DNA of 64,000 bases from Pantoea endophytica (GCF_002858935.1 NZ_PJRT01000002.1:62001-126000), one strand, 5' to 3'; positions 1-9,606 are shown, counted from the first letter of the stretch. The notes: generated from the letters alone by a model not told the origin. Made by a program: numbers and translations.

Positions 1-737
1 GCCAGTTGACCGCTGTTGAGCGCCGCCAGCAGATCGGCTTCTACCACATGCGCACCGCGCGCCAGGTTGAGGAAGCAGGCGCCGTGCGGCAATGCGTTAA
101 GCAGTTGGCTATCAATCAGGTTGGTGGTTTCCGGCGTGGTCGGCAGCAGATCGATCAGCACCTGCGTGCCCGCCAGGAAAGCATTGAGCTGTTCGCGGCC
201 ATGGAAGCTTTGCACACCGTCGATCTGCTTCGGCGAACGGCTCCAGCTGCGTAACGGAAAGCCCCACTGACGCAAACTCTCCAGCACGCTACGGCCTAAT
301 ACGCCCGCGCCGAGCACGCCAATGGTGAAGTTTTCGCGATCGAAACCGTCCAGCTCCTGCCAGCAAGCCTGCTGCTGCAGTTGACGATAGTCGGCAAAAC
401 GGCGGAACCAGCCCAGCACACACCAGTTGGCGTACTCCTGCATCTGGCGCGCCATGCCGGTATCTTCCAGGCGGAATAACGGCACGGTGTCGGCCAGCAT
501 CTGTGGATTGTCACGCAGCTGTTTGAGGATTTCGTCGACGCCCGCGCCCATGGCAAATACGCCTTTCAGCTGACGCCCCGCCAGCATCTCGACCGGCGGA
601 GAACGCACCACCGCATAATCGGCCGGCCCGTTGTCGCCCGGCTGCCAGTCACGCACGCGCGCCTCCGGTAAACGCTGACGCAAACCTTCCAGCCAGCCTT
701 GCGGCGCCAGCGACGGGTGATACCAGATTATCTCCAT
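1..737 (-). CDS. ghrA: Glyoxylate/hydroxypyruvate reductase A (partial, C-terminus off the left edge)
   Basis: NADPH-dependent reduction of glyoxylate to glycolate and of hydroxypyruvate to glycerate in the cytoplasm. Translation from an ATG at 737 gives [10 protein letters not shown] and continues open to the window edge, about 245 of the roughly 312 residues expected for GhrA. The D-2-hydroxyacid dehydrogenase Rossmann motif GAGVLGRSV and the segment [10 protein letters not shown], containing the substrate-binding Arg, are readable. The catalytic Glu and His lie beyond the window. Strong similarity to E. coli GhrA, including PPVEMLAGR and [11 protein letters not shown], supports the assignment. 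It is divergent from treA, with 207 bases between the two starts. Confidence 0.93.
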   Translation of the reverse strand, partial: MEIIWYHPSLAPQGWLEGLRQRLPEARVRDWQPGDNGPADYAVVRSPPVEMLAGRQLKGVFAMGAGVDEILKQLRDNPQMLADTVPLFRLEDTGMARQMQEYANWCVLGWFRRFADYRQLQQQACWQELDGFDRENFTIGVLGAGVLGRSVLESLRQWGFPLRSWSRSPKQIDGVQSFHGREQLNAFLAGTQVLIDLLPTTPETTNLIDSQLLNALPHGACFLNLARGAHVVEADLLAALNSGQL

Positions 738-944
738 ACGACTCTCCTTTTTTTGCTTCAGCCTCAGGCAAATAGCCGTACAGGGCAAGCAAAAACCTTA
801 GCCTTGAGGCAATTTCTCACGTGATTAATTCCGGGCGCTTCACATTTCCACCGCTGTGCGAGGCTAAGCGGCGCGATTACGACTAAAGTTGTTCGGGTGG
901 TCAATGCGTTAGCACACCACCTTTTCGGACAAGGAGAAAAACCG

Positions 945-2624
945 ATGATAAAAAATGCCGTATTCACGCCCGCGCGTCTGACCTTTTTACTTAGCGCCGC
1001 GTTGCTGGCCGGTGCCAGCGCCGCACACGCCGACGATCAAAGCCGCATGCTCAGCAATCAACCGCAGCCACCGGATGTGCGCCTGGGACCGTTGTTCAAT
1101 GCGGTACAACAGGCAAAATTTTATCCGGATCAGAAAACCTTCGCCGATGCGGTGCCGAAATCCAATCCCTCGTCGATTCTGGCCGACTGGCAGATGCAAA
1201 AAAACCAGCGCAACTTCGATCTCAAGCATTTTGTCGACAGCAACTTCACGCTGCCAAAAGAGGGTGACAAATATGTGCCGCCCGCCGGGCAAAGCCTGCG
1301 TGAGCACATCAACGGATTATGGCCGGTGCTGACGCGTACCGCGCAAAGTGCCAGTCAGTACGATTCGCTGCTGCCGCTGCCCAAACCTTACGTGGTGCCT
1401 GGCGGACGCTTCCGCGAAGTGTATTACTGGGACAGCTACTTCACTATGCTCGGCCTGGCGGAGAGCGGTCACTGGGATCGCGTGCAGGATATGGTGGATA
1501 ACTTCGCCACCGAACTGGATAAATATGGCCATATTCCCAACGGTAACCGCAGCTACTATCTCAGCCGCTCGCAGCCGCCGTTCTTCAGCTTGATGGTTGA
1601 CCTGCTGGCAACGCACAAAGGCGACGACGTCTATCGCCAATACCTGCCGCAGCTGCAGAAAGAGTACGATTACTGGATGGCGGACAGCGACAAAGTGGCG
1701 GCTGGCCAGGCCAGCAAACGTGTGATCAAACTCAGCGACGGCACGCTGCTTAACCGTTACTGGGACGATCGCGATGCGCCGCGTACCGAATCCTGGCTGG
1801 ATGACGTCAACACCGCGAATAAAGCGCCGGAGCGCAATAAGCAGCAGGTTTATCGCGACTTACGTGCGGGCGCGGCTTCGGGCTGGGATTTCAGTTCGCG
1901 CTGGTTCACCGATGCGCACAATCTGGCGTCCATCCGTACCACGCAGCTGGCACCGGTTGATCTTAACAGCCTGATTTTCCACCTCGAACAAACATTGTCT
2001 AAAGCTGCCAAACTGGATAAGCAGGATGACAAAGCTAAACAGTTCGCGGCGGATGCTGAGAAACGTCAGGCGGCGATCAATCGCTACCTTTGGGATGACA
2101 AAAAAGGCTGGTACGCCGATTACGATTTCCAGAAGAAGCAGGTGCATTCACAGCTGACCGCTGCAACGCTATTCCCGCTCTATATGCAGCTCGCGAGCGA
2201 TAAGCAAGCTGAACGCACCGCTTCCGCAGTTGAAAAACAGCTGCTGAAACCCGGCGGACTGGTGACCACCACGGTGAATAACGGCCAGCAATGGGATGCA
2301 CCAAACGGTTGGGCGCCGCTGCAATGGGTGGCTGTGGAAGGTCTGGAGCATTACAAGCAGCCGAAGTTGGCGCAACAGATTGGTCAGCGCTTCCTGCAGA
2401 ACGTGCAGGCGACCTACGACAAGGAACATAAGCTGGTCGAGAAATACGTGGTTGAAGGCGCGCAGCTGGGCGGCGGTGGCGGCGGTGAATATCCGCTGCA
2501 GGACGGCTTCGGCTGGACCAATGGCGTGACGCTGAAGCTGCTGGATAAGTACTGCCCGAAAGACAAAACCTGTAATAACGCTGGCGATATCCCGAATATG
2601 CCGGTTTTAAGTAGCGCGAAGTAA
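945..2624 (+). CDS. treA: Periplasmic alpha,alpha-trehalase
   Basis: Hydrolyses trehalose to two glucose molecules in the periplasm (GH37 family), allowing use of trehalose at high osmolarity. The ATG at 945 is chosen because it follows AAGGAG (931-936) and begins a signal peptide ([12 protein letters not shown], hydrophobic core, ending near AHA|DDQ). The protein is 559 residues. Both trehalase signatures are present: [14 protein letters not shown] near residue 150 and [10 protein letters not shown] near 450. By analogy with E. coli Tre37A the catalytic acid/base pair should be Asp315 (GWDFSSRW) and Glu515 ([10 protein letters not shown]). A glycine-rich stretch precedes the latter, as usual in the family. 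It is a single-gene unit followed by a GC hairpin without a T-tract. Confidence 0.96.
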   Translation: MIKNAVFTPARLTFLLSAALLAGASAAHADDQSRMLSNQPQPPDVRLGPLFNAVQQAKFYPDQKTFADAVPKSNPSSILADWQMQKNQRNFDLKHFVDSNFTLPKEGDKYVPPAGQSLREHINGLWPVLTRTAQSASQYDSLLPLPKPYVVPGGRFREVYYWDSYFTMLGLAESGHWDRVQDMVDNFATELDKYGHIPNGNRSYYLSRSQPPFFSLMVDLLATHKGDDVYRQYLPQLQKEYDYWMADSDKVAAGQASKRVIKLSDGTLLNRYWDDRDAPRTESWLDDVNTANKAPERNKQQVYRDLRAGAASGWDFSSRWFTDAHNLASIRTTQLAPVDLNSLIFHLEQTLSKAAKLDKQDDKAKQFAADAEKRQAAINRYLWDDKKGWYADYDFQKKQVHSQLTAATLFPLYMQLASDKQAERTASAVEKQLLKPGGLVTTTVNNGQQWDAPNGWAPLQWVAVEGLEHYKQPKLAQQIGQRFLQNVQATYDKEHKLVEKYVVEGAQLGGGGGGEYPLQDGFGWTNGVTLKLLDKYCPKDKTCNNAGDIPNMPVLSSAK

Positions 2625-2637
2625 TTACCTCTATTCT

Positions 2638-2657
2638 GCCGGGCGAAGTAGCCCGGC
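2638..2657 (+). terminator. Hairpin after treA, weak terminator
   Basis: GCCGGGC (2638-2644) pairs with GCCCGGC (2651-2657) around a six-base loop, 13 bases after the treA stop. No T-run follows, so termination is uncertain. Confidence 0.4.
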
Positions 2658-2670
2658 GACTGCACATTCC

Positions 2671-2752
2671 CGTCGCGGCGCGATTTATTGCACGACCCGA
2701 ACCTGGGTAAGGTTTCGCCAGTGCAATGCGCGATAAATCACGCCGCTACGGC
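2671..2752. repeat. REP-like palindrome, copy 1 (divergent copy)
   Basis: The left arm GCGGCGCGATTTATTGCAC (2675-2693) and the right arm, ending GATAAATCACGCCGCTACG near 2750, form an imperfect long hairpin. The same core GCGGCGCRATTTAT occurs at 6246, 15008 and 47518, so this is a dispersed intergenic repeat. It lies between treA and the receptor gene. Confidence 0.7.
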
Positions 2753-2827
2753 TCGTGCCTGTCATCTGTGCATTTTCCTCACATTCCTCTAGCAACAAAC
2801 TCACATCTTGAAACATCCGCGACAAAA

Positions 2828-2846
2828 GATAATAATTCTCAATCTG
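2828..2846 (+). promoter_or_regulatory. Candidate Fur box upstream of the siderophore receptor
   Basis: GATAATAATTCTCAATCTG matches the classical 19-base Fur consensus GATAATGATAATCATTATC at 13 of 19 positions. It is 41 bases before the receptor ATG, where a repressing Fur dimer would overlap the promoter. Iron repression is inferred. Confidence 0.6.
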
Positions 2847-2886
2847 ATATCGATAGCTATTCCCATTAAAATAACAGGAACCTCCC

Positions 2887-4986
2887 ATGACCTCGTTGTT
2901 TACCCTTAAACGTGGCCGCGTACTGTGCGCGCTTGCGCTGGCTTTACCCGCGGCAAGCTTCGCTGAAGAGTCGATTGTCGTGACAGCGCAACCGCAAGAG
3001 AGCGCCACCTCGCCGACGCAGGGCTATCTCGCCACGCGCAGCAGCGGTGCCAGCAAAAGCGATCAGCCGCTGATCACTACGCCGCAGTCAATTTCGGTAG
3101 TGACGCGTCAGCAGATGGAAGATCAGGGCGCGCAGGATCTCAATCAGGCGCTGGGTTACACGCCGGGCGTCTTCACCAACTTTGGCGGCGCGGCCACGCG
3201 TTATGACACCATCGCGCTGCGTGGTTTCCACGGCGGCGATGTCGATAACACCTTCCTCGATGGCCTGCGCGTGATGAGTGACGGCGGCAGCTTCAACATC
3301 CTGCAGGTGGATAACTGGTTCCTCGACCGCATCGATGTGATTAAAGGTCCCTCCTCCGCGCTCTACGGCCAAACGGTGCCGGGCGGATTGGTGAATATGG
3401 TGAGCAAGCGCCCGCAGTTTGCTGAAGAGGGCCACTTCCGCCTGGCGACCGGCACCAACGCCACCAATAACGCCGCCTTTGATTACACCAACGCCATCAA
3501 CGATCAGTGGGCATTTCGCGTAACCGGCATTACGCGCAACAGCGATACCCAATACGATCACACCCGCGAAGAGAAATATGCGATTTCGCCACAGCTGATG
3601 TGGCAGCCAAGTGAAGATACCAACTTAGTGCTGCGCGCCTACCTGCAGAAAGATCCGTCCGGCGGCTATCACGGCTCGGTACCGGCGGAAGGCACGCTCT
3701 ACAGCCATAATGGCCGCAAATTGAGTGACAGTTTCTATGAAGGTGACACTGCGCTCGATCAGTTCAAACGTCGCGAGCAGATTTACAGCTATGACTTCTC
3801 GCACCGCTTCAACGATGTGTGGTCGGTGTACTCCACCGGCAGCTACAGCCACTCCAATACCGAGCTCGATCAGGTTTATCAGATTGGCTGGAACGCAACG
3901 AATCCAGACCTGCTGAACCGCTACTACTCCGGTGAGCGTTCATCGCTGAGCGCGTGGGCCAACGACAACCGCTTGCAGGCTGATTTCGCTACCGGCGCGG
4001 TTCAGCATCGCGTGACGCTGGGCGCGGAATACCATCGCTATAAAAACGACATCACCAAAGCCAGCGGTGCCGCCAGCGCGCTGAATGCGTGGAACGGCGA
4101 AGAAGTGGGCATCATGCCGGACTTCGACTGGACATCGCAGACGCGCCGCTACTATCAAACCGGTTTGTATCTGCAGGATGAGTTGCAGCTCGATCGCTGG
4201 CATCTGGATTTGTCGGGACGCTACGATCGCATCGTGTCGGAAAACGGCACCAGCCGTCGTCAGGACGATCACATCAGCGGCCGCGCTGCGCTGCTATATG
4301 CCTTCGAGAACGGCATCTCGCCTTATGTCAGCTGGAGCCAGGCAATAACGCCGGCTTCGTTAACCGATCCTTTCGGCAATCAGCTAAAACCGACTACGTC
4401 AGAGCAGTATGAAGCGGGCGTGAAATATCAGCCGCTGGGCACGCGCGATATGTACTCAATCGCGGTGTACGATTTGACCCAGGACGATGTCGCCAACCGT
4501 AACGTGCTGGACGGCACTTACACGCCGTCGGGCAAAGTGCATTCACAGGGCATTGAACTTGAGGCGCGTAATCAGCTGACGTCACGTTTTAGCACCATCG
4601 CCGGCTACACGCTAAATCATCTGCGCTTCAAAGATTCGGTGGACGGTAACGATGGCCATACGCCGTATGTGACGCCGAACAGCATGGCATCGTTGTGGGG
4701 ACATTATCAGTTTGACTACGGCTTGAGCGCCGGTGCGGGTGTGCGCTATATCGGTAAACAGTGGGCGGATAACGAGAACACCACGCGTCTGCCATCGGTT
4801 ACGCTGTTTGATGCGTCGGTTCGCGCCGATCTTGGCGCATGGAACTCACAGCTGAAAGGCGCCTGGCTGCAGGTGAATGCCAACAACCTGACCGATAAGA
4901 CGTATCTGGCCGCCTGTTACGGCACCGGTTACTGCTATCGCGGTGCCGAGCGCACGGTCATGGCCACGGTGGGCTACGACTTTTAA
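2887..4986 (+). CDS. TonB-dependent siderophore receptor (FhuA/FoxA type)
   Basis: Outer-membrane gated channel for a ferric siderophore, energised by TonB-ExbBD. The 699-residue precursor has a signal peptide ending near ASFA|EES (residue 26), then a TonB box (ESIVVTA, about 28-34), a plug domain (about 60-165, with IDVIKGPSSALYGQ) and a 22-strand beta barrel ending in the aromatic residue Phe699. The C-terminal segment with paired cysteines followed by RGAERTVMATVGYDF resembles FhuA/FoxA-type hydroxamate receptors; Erwiniaceae use desferrioxamines, so ferrioxamine is a reasonable guess. An AGGA ribosome site precedes the ATG. The Fur-like box suggests iron repression. No siderophore biosynthesis, reductase or inner-membrane transporter gene adjoins it, so the ligand is not proved. 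Confidence 0.88.
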   Translation: MTSLFTLKRGRVLCALALALPAASFAEESIVVTAQPQESATSPTQGYLATRSSGASKSDQPLITTPQSISVVTRQQMEDQGAQDLNQALGYTPGVFTNFGGAATRYDTIALRGFHGGDVDNTFLDGLRVMSDGGSFNILQVDNWFLDRIDVIKGPSSALYGQTVPGGLVNMVSKRPQFAEEGHFRLATGTNATNNAAFDYTNAINDQWAFRVTGITRNSDTQYDHTREEKYAISPQLMWQPSEDTNLVLRAYLQKDPSGGYHGSVPAEGTLYSHNGRKLSDSFYEGDTALDQFKRREQIYSYDFSHRFNDVWSVYSTGSYSHSNTELDQVYQIGWNATNPDLLNRYYSGERSSLSAWANDNRLQADFATGAVQHRVTLGAEYHRYKNDITKASGAASALNAWNGEEVGIMPDFDWTSQTRRYYQTGLYLQDELQLDRWHLDLSGRYDRIVSENGTSRRQDDHISGRAALLYAFENGISPYVSWSQAITPASLTDPFGNQLKPTTSEQYEAGVKYQPLGTRDMYSIAVYDLTQDDVANRNVLDGTYTPSGKVHSQGIELEARNQLTSRFSTIAGYTLNHLRFKDSVDGNDGHTPYVTPNSMASLWGHYQFDYGLSAGAGVRYIGKQWADNENTTRLPSVTLFDASVRADLGAWNSQLKGAWLQVNANNLTDKTYLAACYGTGYCYRGAERTVMATVGYDF

Positions 4987-4999
4987 TCAGGCATAAAAA

Positions 5000-5029
5000 A
5001 ATCCGCCACCCTTTGCGGGATGGCGGATT
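5000..5029. terminator. Bidirectional terminator between receptor gene and ymgE
   Basis: AATCCGCCA (5000-5008) pairs with TGGCGGATT (5021-5029). A-rich sequence on one side and T-rich on the other allow termination from both convergent genes. Confidence 0.85.
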
Positions 5030-5048
5030 TCATCAAATCCTGGCGCGA

Positions 5049-5297
5049 TTAACTTCGCACTTTACGGTAGATCCACAGCACCACAATGGCACCAATCACT
5101 GCCACCACGAAGCTGCCAAAGTTGAAACCGTCAACTTTACCGAAACCAAACAGGGTACTGATCCAGCCACCGACAACCGCACCCACCACACCCAGAACCA
5201 CGGTGATGATAAAGCCGCCGCCATCTTTACCCGGCATAATCCACTTAGCGATAATCCCGGCAATCAGACCAAAAATAATCCATGAAAGAATACCCAT
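5049..5297 (-). CDS. ymgE: GlsB/YeaQ/YmgE-family stress-related membrane protein
   Basis: Small inner-membrane protein of 82 residues with three hydrophobic helices. It has the family pattern MGILSWIIFGLIAGIIAKWI, then a GKDGGG loop, then a glycine-zipper helix and a short basic tail (YRKVRS). The biochemical role of this family is unknown; in E. coli members are associated with stationary-phase or acid stress. AAGGAGCAGTAC precedes the ATG at 5297. Placement beside ycgR and treA matches the E. coli treA-ymgE-ycgR neighbourhood and supports the ymgE rather than the yeaQ name. Confidence 0.9.
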   Translation of the reverse strand: MGILSWIIFGLIAGIIAKWIMPGKDGGGFIITVVLGVVGAVVGGWISTLFGFGKVDGFNFGSFVVAVIGAIVVLWIYRKVRS

Positions 5298-5401
5298 GTA
5301 CTGCTCCTTACGTTATTAATCAATGTGTTCACCGCCTCTAGTATAGACGGGATTTTATGATCTGCATCCCAACTTGCCGCCGTAAATAGCCGTTAGCTGA
5401 C

Positions 5402-5428
5402 TAAAGGTTAGCGCAGCGACGCCGATAA
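5402..5428 (+). promoter_or_regulatory. Sigma-28 (FliA) flagellar promoter for ycgR
   Basis: TAAAGGTT (5402-5409), an 11-base spacer and GCCGATAA (5421-5428) match the enterobacterial FliA consensus TAAAGTTT-N11-GCCGATAA with one substitution and exact spacing. It lies 55 bases before the ycgR start, making ycgR a late flagellar gene. Confidence 0.9.
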
Positions 5429-5483
5429 CTGACGAACAGCATTGTCAGTCGTGAAAATAACAATCGGATAAGTGGAGCAGGAC

Positions 5484-6218
5484 GTGGGAGAAGCCGATAA
5501 AGAACAATACCTCAAGCGAGGCACGTTAGCGGTTTTGGGCGTGATGAAGGACCTGTTGCGTTTTCAAACCCCGTTGATGGTGAATTTTTCGCGCGGTCAG
5601 TTTATCAGCCGCTTGCTGTCAGCCGATGAAGATCAGGTGATCTTTGACCTCGGCAGCAACGCGCTGGATAACGATTTAGCGCTGCAAGGTGGCGAAGTGA
5701 ATATTGCCGCCGAAACGCACGGTGCCAAAGTCGAATTTGGCTTAACCGGTTTACAGCGGGTTGAATTCGAAGGCTTACCCGCTTTTGCTGCGTCGCTGCC
5801 GGAACTGGTGTGGCAGATTCAACGTCGTGAATTCTTTCGCGTCAATGCGCCGCTGGAACCGGTTTTTTATTGCCACAGCCAGTGGCCTGATGGGCGTACC
5901 GCGCGTTTCCGCCTGCAGGATCTGTCACTGGGCGGCGTCGGCGTGCTGCTGGACGAAGCGCTACCGGAAGGCCTCAATCGCGGCGATACCTTTAAAAACC
6001 TGCGCGTGGATTTAGCTGAGTATGGTCACTTTGAGGTGACTGCACAGCTGCTGCACATTGGTGAACGCACCGTAGTGACCAGCAAGAATGAAACCCGCGC
6101 CACACCGCGCCTCAGCTTCCGCTTTACCGCCATCGAACCGATTCAGGAACGCCAGCTACAGCAGGTGATTTTTGCGCTGGAACGTCTGGCGCGTGATAAA
6201 GCCAACCGTTTCCAGTAG
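5484..6218 (+). CDS. ycgR: Flagellar brake protein YcgR (cyclic-di-GMP receptor)
   Basis: Binds cyclic di-GMP and then acts on the flagellar motor to slow swimming and bias rotation. The N-terminal YcgR domain (about 1-105) is followed by a PilZ domain with the c-di-GMP motifs RREFFR (114-119) and DLSLGG (146-151). A GTG at 5484 is chosen over the GTG at 5472 because GGAG (5474-5477) sits at proper spacing and the product is then 244 residues, the same as E. coli YcgR. The sigma-28 promoter just upstream ties it to the flagellar regulon. It is a single gene that ends convergent to the sugar kinase, with a REP element between them. Confidence 0.94.
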   Translation: MGEADKEQYLKRGTLAVLGVMKDLLRFQTPLMVNFSRGQFISRLLSADEDQVIFDLGSNALDNDLALQGGEVNIAAETHGAKVEFGLTGLQRVEFEGLPAFAASLPELVWQIQRREFFRVNAPLEPVFYCHSQWPDGRTARFRLQDLSLGGVGVLLDEALPEGLNRGDTFKNLRVDLAEYGHFEVTAQLLHIGERTVVTSKNETRATPRLSFRFTAIEPIQERQLQQVIFALERLARDKANRFQ

Positions 6219-6245
6219 CGCTGGACGTTTATCACTGTACAACAT

Positions 6246-6318
6246 CGTAGCGGCGCAATTTATTGCGCTATGTGGCATGAGATACACGTCTAAAAGCGCT
6301 ATAAATCGCGCCGCTACG
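6246..6318. repeat. REP-like palindrome, copy 2 (near-perfect)
   Basis: The left arm starts CGTAGCGGCGCAATTTATTG (6246) and the right arm (6295-6318) is its inverse at 22 of 24 positions, with about 25 bases between. It fills the convergent gap between ycgR and the kinase gene. The arms match copies at 15008 and 47518. Confidence 0.85.
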
Positions 6319-6345
6319 AAGCGTGCGCGATTTAAATAACGGTAA

Positions 6346-7833
6346 TCAATGCGGCTGATAACGGCAACGCGCCACCGCATCCAGCCAGCCGTGATAATTC
6401 TCTTGCATGCTTTTCGCCTGATCCTCACGCGGCGTGATCACGCTACCGCCCTGTAACGCCTGCATCTCACTGCCCTGCTGCCACCAGCCTAAGGTGCGGC
6501 CCGCTAATAGCGCGGCGCCCAGCGCAGACACTTCTGCCGTGGGTACGCGTTTCAGTGGCCGCTGCAAGACATCGGCCTGCATCTGCATCAACCAGCTATT
6601 TTCCGTGGCGCTGCCATCCACGCACAGCGCTGGAAGTTGCACTCCGCTGGCCTGCTCCATGGCAAAAAACACATCGGCGATCTGGAAGGTGATCGACTCC
6701 AGCGCCACGCGCGCCAGCACCTCCGGCGTAGCCGCATCGGTCAAGCCACATACCATGCCGCGCGCTTTCAAATCCCACCAGGGCGCGCCAAGACCGGAAA
6801 GCGCCGGCACAAAATAGATGCCCTGATTGTGTTCGCTTTGCTGCGCCAGCGCAGTGAGTTCTCGCGGATCATGAATGCCCAGCATGCGGCCCAGCCACGC
6901 CGCGCCGGAACCGGTGTGGGTAATGTTGCCTTCAAAGGCATAGCGCAGCGTGCCGTCGTGCCACGCCACAGTGGTGCTGAGGCCATTTTCCGTCAGCAAC
7001 GGCGTCGCCATCGACATCATCAGTGATGAACCGGTGCCGTAAGTGGCTTTCACCACCTCTTCGCTGCCGTTGCGCTGCGCTTGCAGCGCAGCGTGCGAAT
7101 CGCCGATGCGTGACAAAATCGGCGTGCCGGGCGCTAAACCGGGAATATCGTTGCGTGTCACCACGCCTTGCGCGCTGGCCGAGGGCACAATCTGCGGCAG
7201 AGCCGCGCGGGGAATATGGAACAGCGCCAGCAATTCATCATCCCAGTCGCCGCTGTGCAGGTTGTAGAGTTGGGTGCGTGCCGCATTGGCATGATCGGTG
7301 ACGAAGCTTTCGCCGCCGCTCAGCTGCCAGCTCAGCCAGCTATCCACGGTGCCGATACAGAGTTCACCGGCCTGCGCGCGCGCAAATCCATTCGGCAACG
7401 CAGCAAGCATGCCGGTAAGTTTGCCGGCCGGAAACATCGGATCGACCGCCAACCCGGTGAGTCCGGTGATGCGCGGTGCTTTACCCGCCACGCGTAAATC
7501 GCGGCAAAACGCCTCCGAGCGGCGATCCTGCCAGCTAACGAGCGGCGTCAGCGGCTGACCGTTATGTCGCTGCCAGATTAGCACCGATTCGCGCTGGTTA
7601 CTGATCGCCACCGCCGCAACCTGCGCCCCCGCACACTGCGCCAGACAAGCGCTCACCGCCTGCTTCACCGCCTGCCAAATCGCCAGCGGATCCTGCTCCG
7701 CCAGACCCGGCTGCGGATGTTCCAGCGTCAGCGGCTGACTGCCGCGTGCCACCACATTGCCGGCACGATCGACCGCAATCGCTTTCGCGTTGGTGGTGCC
7801 TTCATCAATTGCCAGTATCAACGAACCTGCCAT
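6346..7833 (-). CDS. FGGY-family carbohydrate kinase
   Basis: ATP-dependent sugar kinase of 495 residues, the last gene of the sugar operon. The N-terminal phosphate loop LAIDEGTTNAKAI (about 7-19), the GTGSS adenosine loop near 266 and the C-terminal VDGSATENSWLMQMQADVL motif are those of FGGY kinases, closest in style to glycerol kinase-like members. Its start follows CAGGAG and is two bases beyond the stop of the transketolase C subunit, so they are co-translated. With the transketolase it would phosphorylate an imported ketose before C2 transfer. D-apulose kinase (AplK) is a known kinase of this type paired with a split transketolase, but the specificity here cannot be read from sequence. 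Confidence 0.85.
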   Translation of the reverse strand: MAGSLILAIDEGTTNAKAIAVDRAGNVVARGSQPLTLEHPQPGLAEQDPLAIWQAVKQAVSACLAQCAGAQVAAVAISNQRESVLIWQRHNGQPLTPLVSWQDRRSEAFCRDLRVAGKAPRITGLTGLAVDPMFPAGKLTGMLAALPNGFARAQAGELCIGTVDSWLSWQLSGGESFVTDHANAARTQLYNLHSGDWDDELLALFHIPRAALPQIVPSASAQGVVTRNDIPGLAPGTPILSRIGDSHAALQAQRNGSEEVVKATYGTGSSLMMSMATPLLTENGLSTTVAWHDGTLRYAFEGNITHTGSGAAWLGRMLGIHDPRELTALAQQSEHNQGIYFVPALSGLGAPWWDLKARGMVCGLTDAATPEVLARVALESITFQIADVFFAMEQASGVQLPALCVDGSATENSWLMQMQADVLQRPLKRVPTAEVSALGAALLAGRTLGWWQQGSEMQALQGGSVITPREDQAKSMQENYHGWLDAVARCRYQPH

Positions 7834-7835
7834 CT

Positions 7836-8780
7836 TTACGCTCCTGCACAGATGCGCGCTGCACTCTTCACCACGCTGGCGGCATCAATGCCATGTCGGG
7901 CACGGGTGGAGGCGCGATCGCCAGCAATCGCGTATTCGCCGTCGGGGATGCCCAAACGCAGCAGCGGGATGCCACAGCCGCCTTCCGCCAGCACTTCCGC
8001 CACCAGGCTGCCGACGCCGCCGTTGACGTTGTGTTCTTCCACGGTAATGACCGCTGGATAGTGATTTAACAGCTCGCGCAGCTGTTGGGTATCACAAGGT
8101 CGAATCGATGGAATGCTGATCACACCTGCTGTAATGCCTTGCTCATGCAGTTGCTCGGCGGCGTGAACCACCTCGTGAACCGTCGAGCCCATCGCCACCA
8201 GCACAATGTCATGACCTTCACGTAACACGTCGATTTGGCCAGGACGGAATTGATAGTTTTCATCGTGCAGCTGCGGCAGATCCTTACCGTCCAGACGGAT
8301 ATACACCGGCCCGACATGCGCCAGCGCATACTCAATAATCTGGCGGCACTCCAGCGGGCAGGATGGCGCATAGATTTCGATGTTGCCGAAGCCGCGCATC
8401 ACCGCAATGTCGTCGATGCTGTGATGGGTGCTGGCCAGCGGGCCGTAGCTGGCACCGGCATTCAGGCCAAACAGTTTAACGTTGGTGTTGTTGTAGCAGA
8501 CGTCGACTTTAACCTGCTCATTGGCGCGGGAAACCAGGAACGGCGCGGCGTTGCAGGTCACGGCCACTTTGCCGCCAATTGCCAGACCGGCGGCGGTGCC
8601 CACCAGCGTTTGCTCCGCGATACCCACGTTGATCAGGCGATCGGGGAATGCTTTGATAAAGGGCGCAATTTTCGCGGTTGAGGTGGAATCGGCCACCACC
8701 GGCACTAAATCGACACCGCGATTAACCGCATCAATAAATGCCTCAACCATTACCGTCGCCAAATGTTTTGCATTACTCAT
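7836..8780 (-). CDS. Transketolase, C-terminal subunit
   Basis: Pyrimidine-binding plus C-terminal domains of a two-subunit thiamine diphosphate transketolase, 314 residues. The GIAEQ motif (about residue 55), carrying the Glu that activates the cofactor, and the STSTAKI and TCNAAPFLVSRANEQVK segments are characteristic. The ATG overlaps the end of the N-subunit gene by eight bases, typical for a 1:1 complex. It would take a two-carbon unit from a ketose phosphate and pass it to an aldose phosphate, feeding the pentose phosphate pathway. It resembles the split transketolases (AptA/AptB type) of sugar-specific catabolic operons, not the full-length housekeeping TktA. Confidence 0.87.
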   Translation of the reverse strand: MSNAKHLATVMVEAFIDAVNRGVDLVPVVADSTSTAKIAPFIKAFPDRLINVGIAEQTLVGTAAGLAIGGKVAVTCNAAPFLVSRANEQVKVDVCYNNTNVKLFGLNAGASYGPLASTHHSIDDIAVMRGFGNIEIYAPSCPLECRQIIEYALAHVGPVYIRLDGKDLPQLHDENYQFRPGQIDVLREGHDIVLVAMGSTVHEVVHAAEQLHEQGITAGVISIPSIRPCDTQQLRELLNHYPAVITVEEHNVNGGVGSLVAEVLAEGGCGIPLLRLGIPDGEYAIAGDRASTRARHGIDAASVVKSAARICAGA

Positions 8781-9606
8781 CTTTTAATTCCTCCAGTGCC
8801 AACGCAATCTCTTCCCCTTTCGGCACACGGTGATGCCACTCCGGTTTGCCCTGAATAAAGGAGATGCCGAAGCCTTTTTCGGTATGCGCCACAATCACCT
8901 GTGGCTTGCCGCTGTTGCGCGGCAGGTTTTCGATGGCGTCCACCACCGCCGCCATGTCATTGCCGTTGCACTCGCTCACATCCAGACCAAAGGCGCGCCA
9001 TTTTTCCGGCAGCGGATCGGTATTCATGATGTCGCGCGTATGCCCCGCCAGCTGCAGCTTATTCTTGTCATTGATGATCACCAGGTTATCGAGGCCGTAA
9101 TGCGCCGCCACCAGCGCCGCTTCCCAGTTGCTGCCTTCAGCCAGCTCACCGTCACCGGTGACGACAAAAATGCGTCGGTCGCTGTTATCTTTCTTCGCCG
9201 CCAGCGCAATGCCGACCGCCACCGGTAAACCGTGACCAAGCGCGCCGGTGTTCAGCTCAACGCCCGGCGTTTTTTGACGCACCGGATGGCCCGGCAGATG
9301 CGAATCGGAATGCTGATAAGTCGGCAGCCATTCGGTGGGGAAATAACCGGCTTCTGCCAGCACGCAGTAATAACCGCCCACCGCATGGCCTTTCGACTGG
9401 ATATAGATGTCGCGCTGCGGATCGTTGGTGCGATCTGGCGCGCAGTTCAGGATGCGGAAATAGAGCGCGGTAAGGATCTCAACCTGTGAGAGATCGGCAC
9501 CGGTGTGACCGCCCGCCGGGCTGCCCGCATTAAGCTGGATGATGCGGCGGCGCACGGCGCGCGCTTTCGCTGCCAGATCCGCTACCGTGTATTTGAAAGG
9601 ATTCAT
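8773..9606 (-). CDS. Transketolase, N-terminal subunit
   Basis: Diphosphate-binding domain of the split transketolase, 277 residues. The thiamine diphosphate motif is visible as GDGELAEGSNWEAAL, leading to the metal-binding IINDKNK. The KGHAVGGYYCVLAEAG and GALGHGLPVAVG segments are also family-typical. The ATG at 9606 follows AGAGGTG; a GTG at 9612 in the same frame is a weaker alternative. An 88-base gap separates it from the permease gene upstream and contains a palindrome like the one at the operon promoter, so the catabolic genes may have their own controlled start. Confidence 0.87.
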   Translation of the reverse strand: MNPFKYTVADLAAKARAVRRRIIQLNAGSPAGGHTGADLSQVEILTALYFRILNCAPDRTNDPQRDIYIQSKGHAVGGYYCVLAEAGYFPTEWLPTYQHSDSHLPGHPVRQKTPGVELNTGALGHGLPVAVGIALAAKKDNSDRRIFVVTGDGELAEGSNWEAALVAAHYGLDNLVIINDKNKLQLAGHTRDIMNTDPLPEKWRAFGLDVSECNGNDMAAVVDAIENLPRNSGKPQVIVAHTEKGFGISFIQGKPEWHHRVPKGEEIALALEELKDE

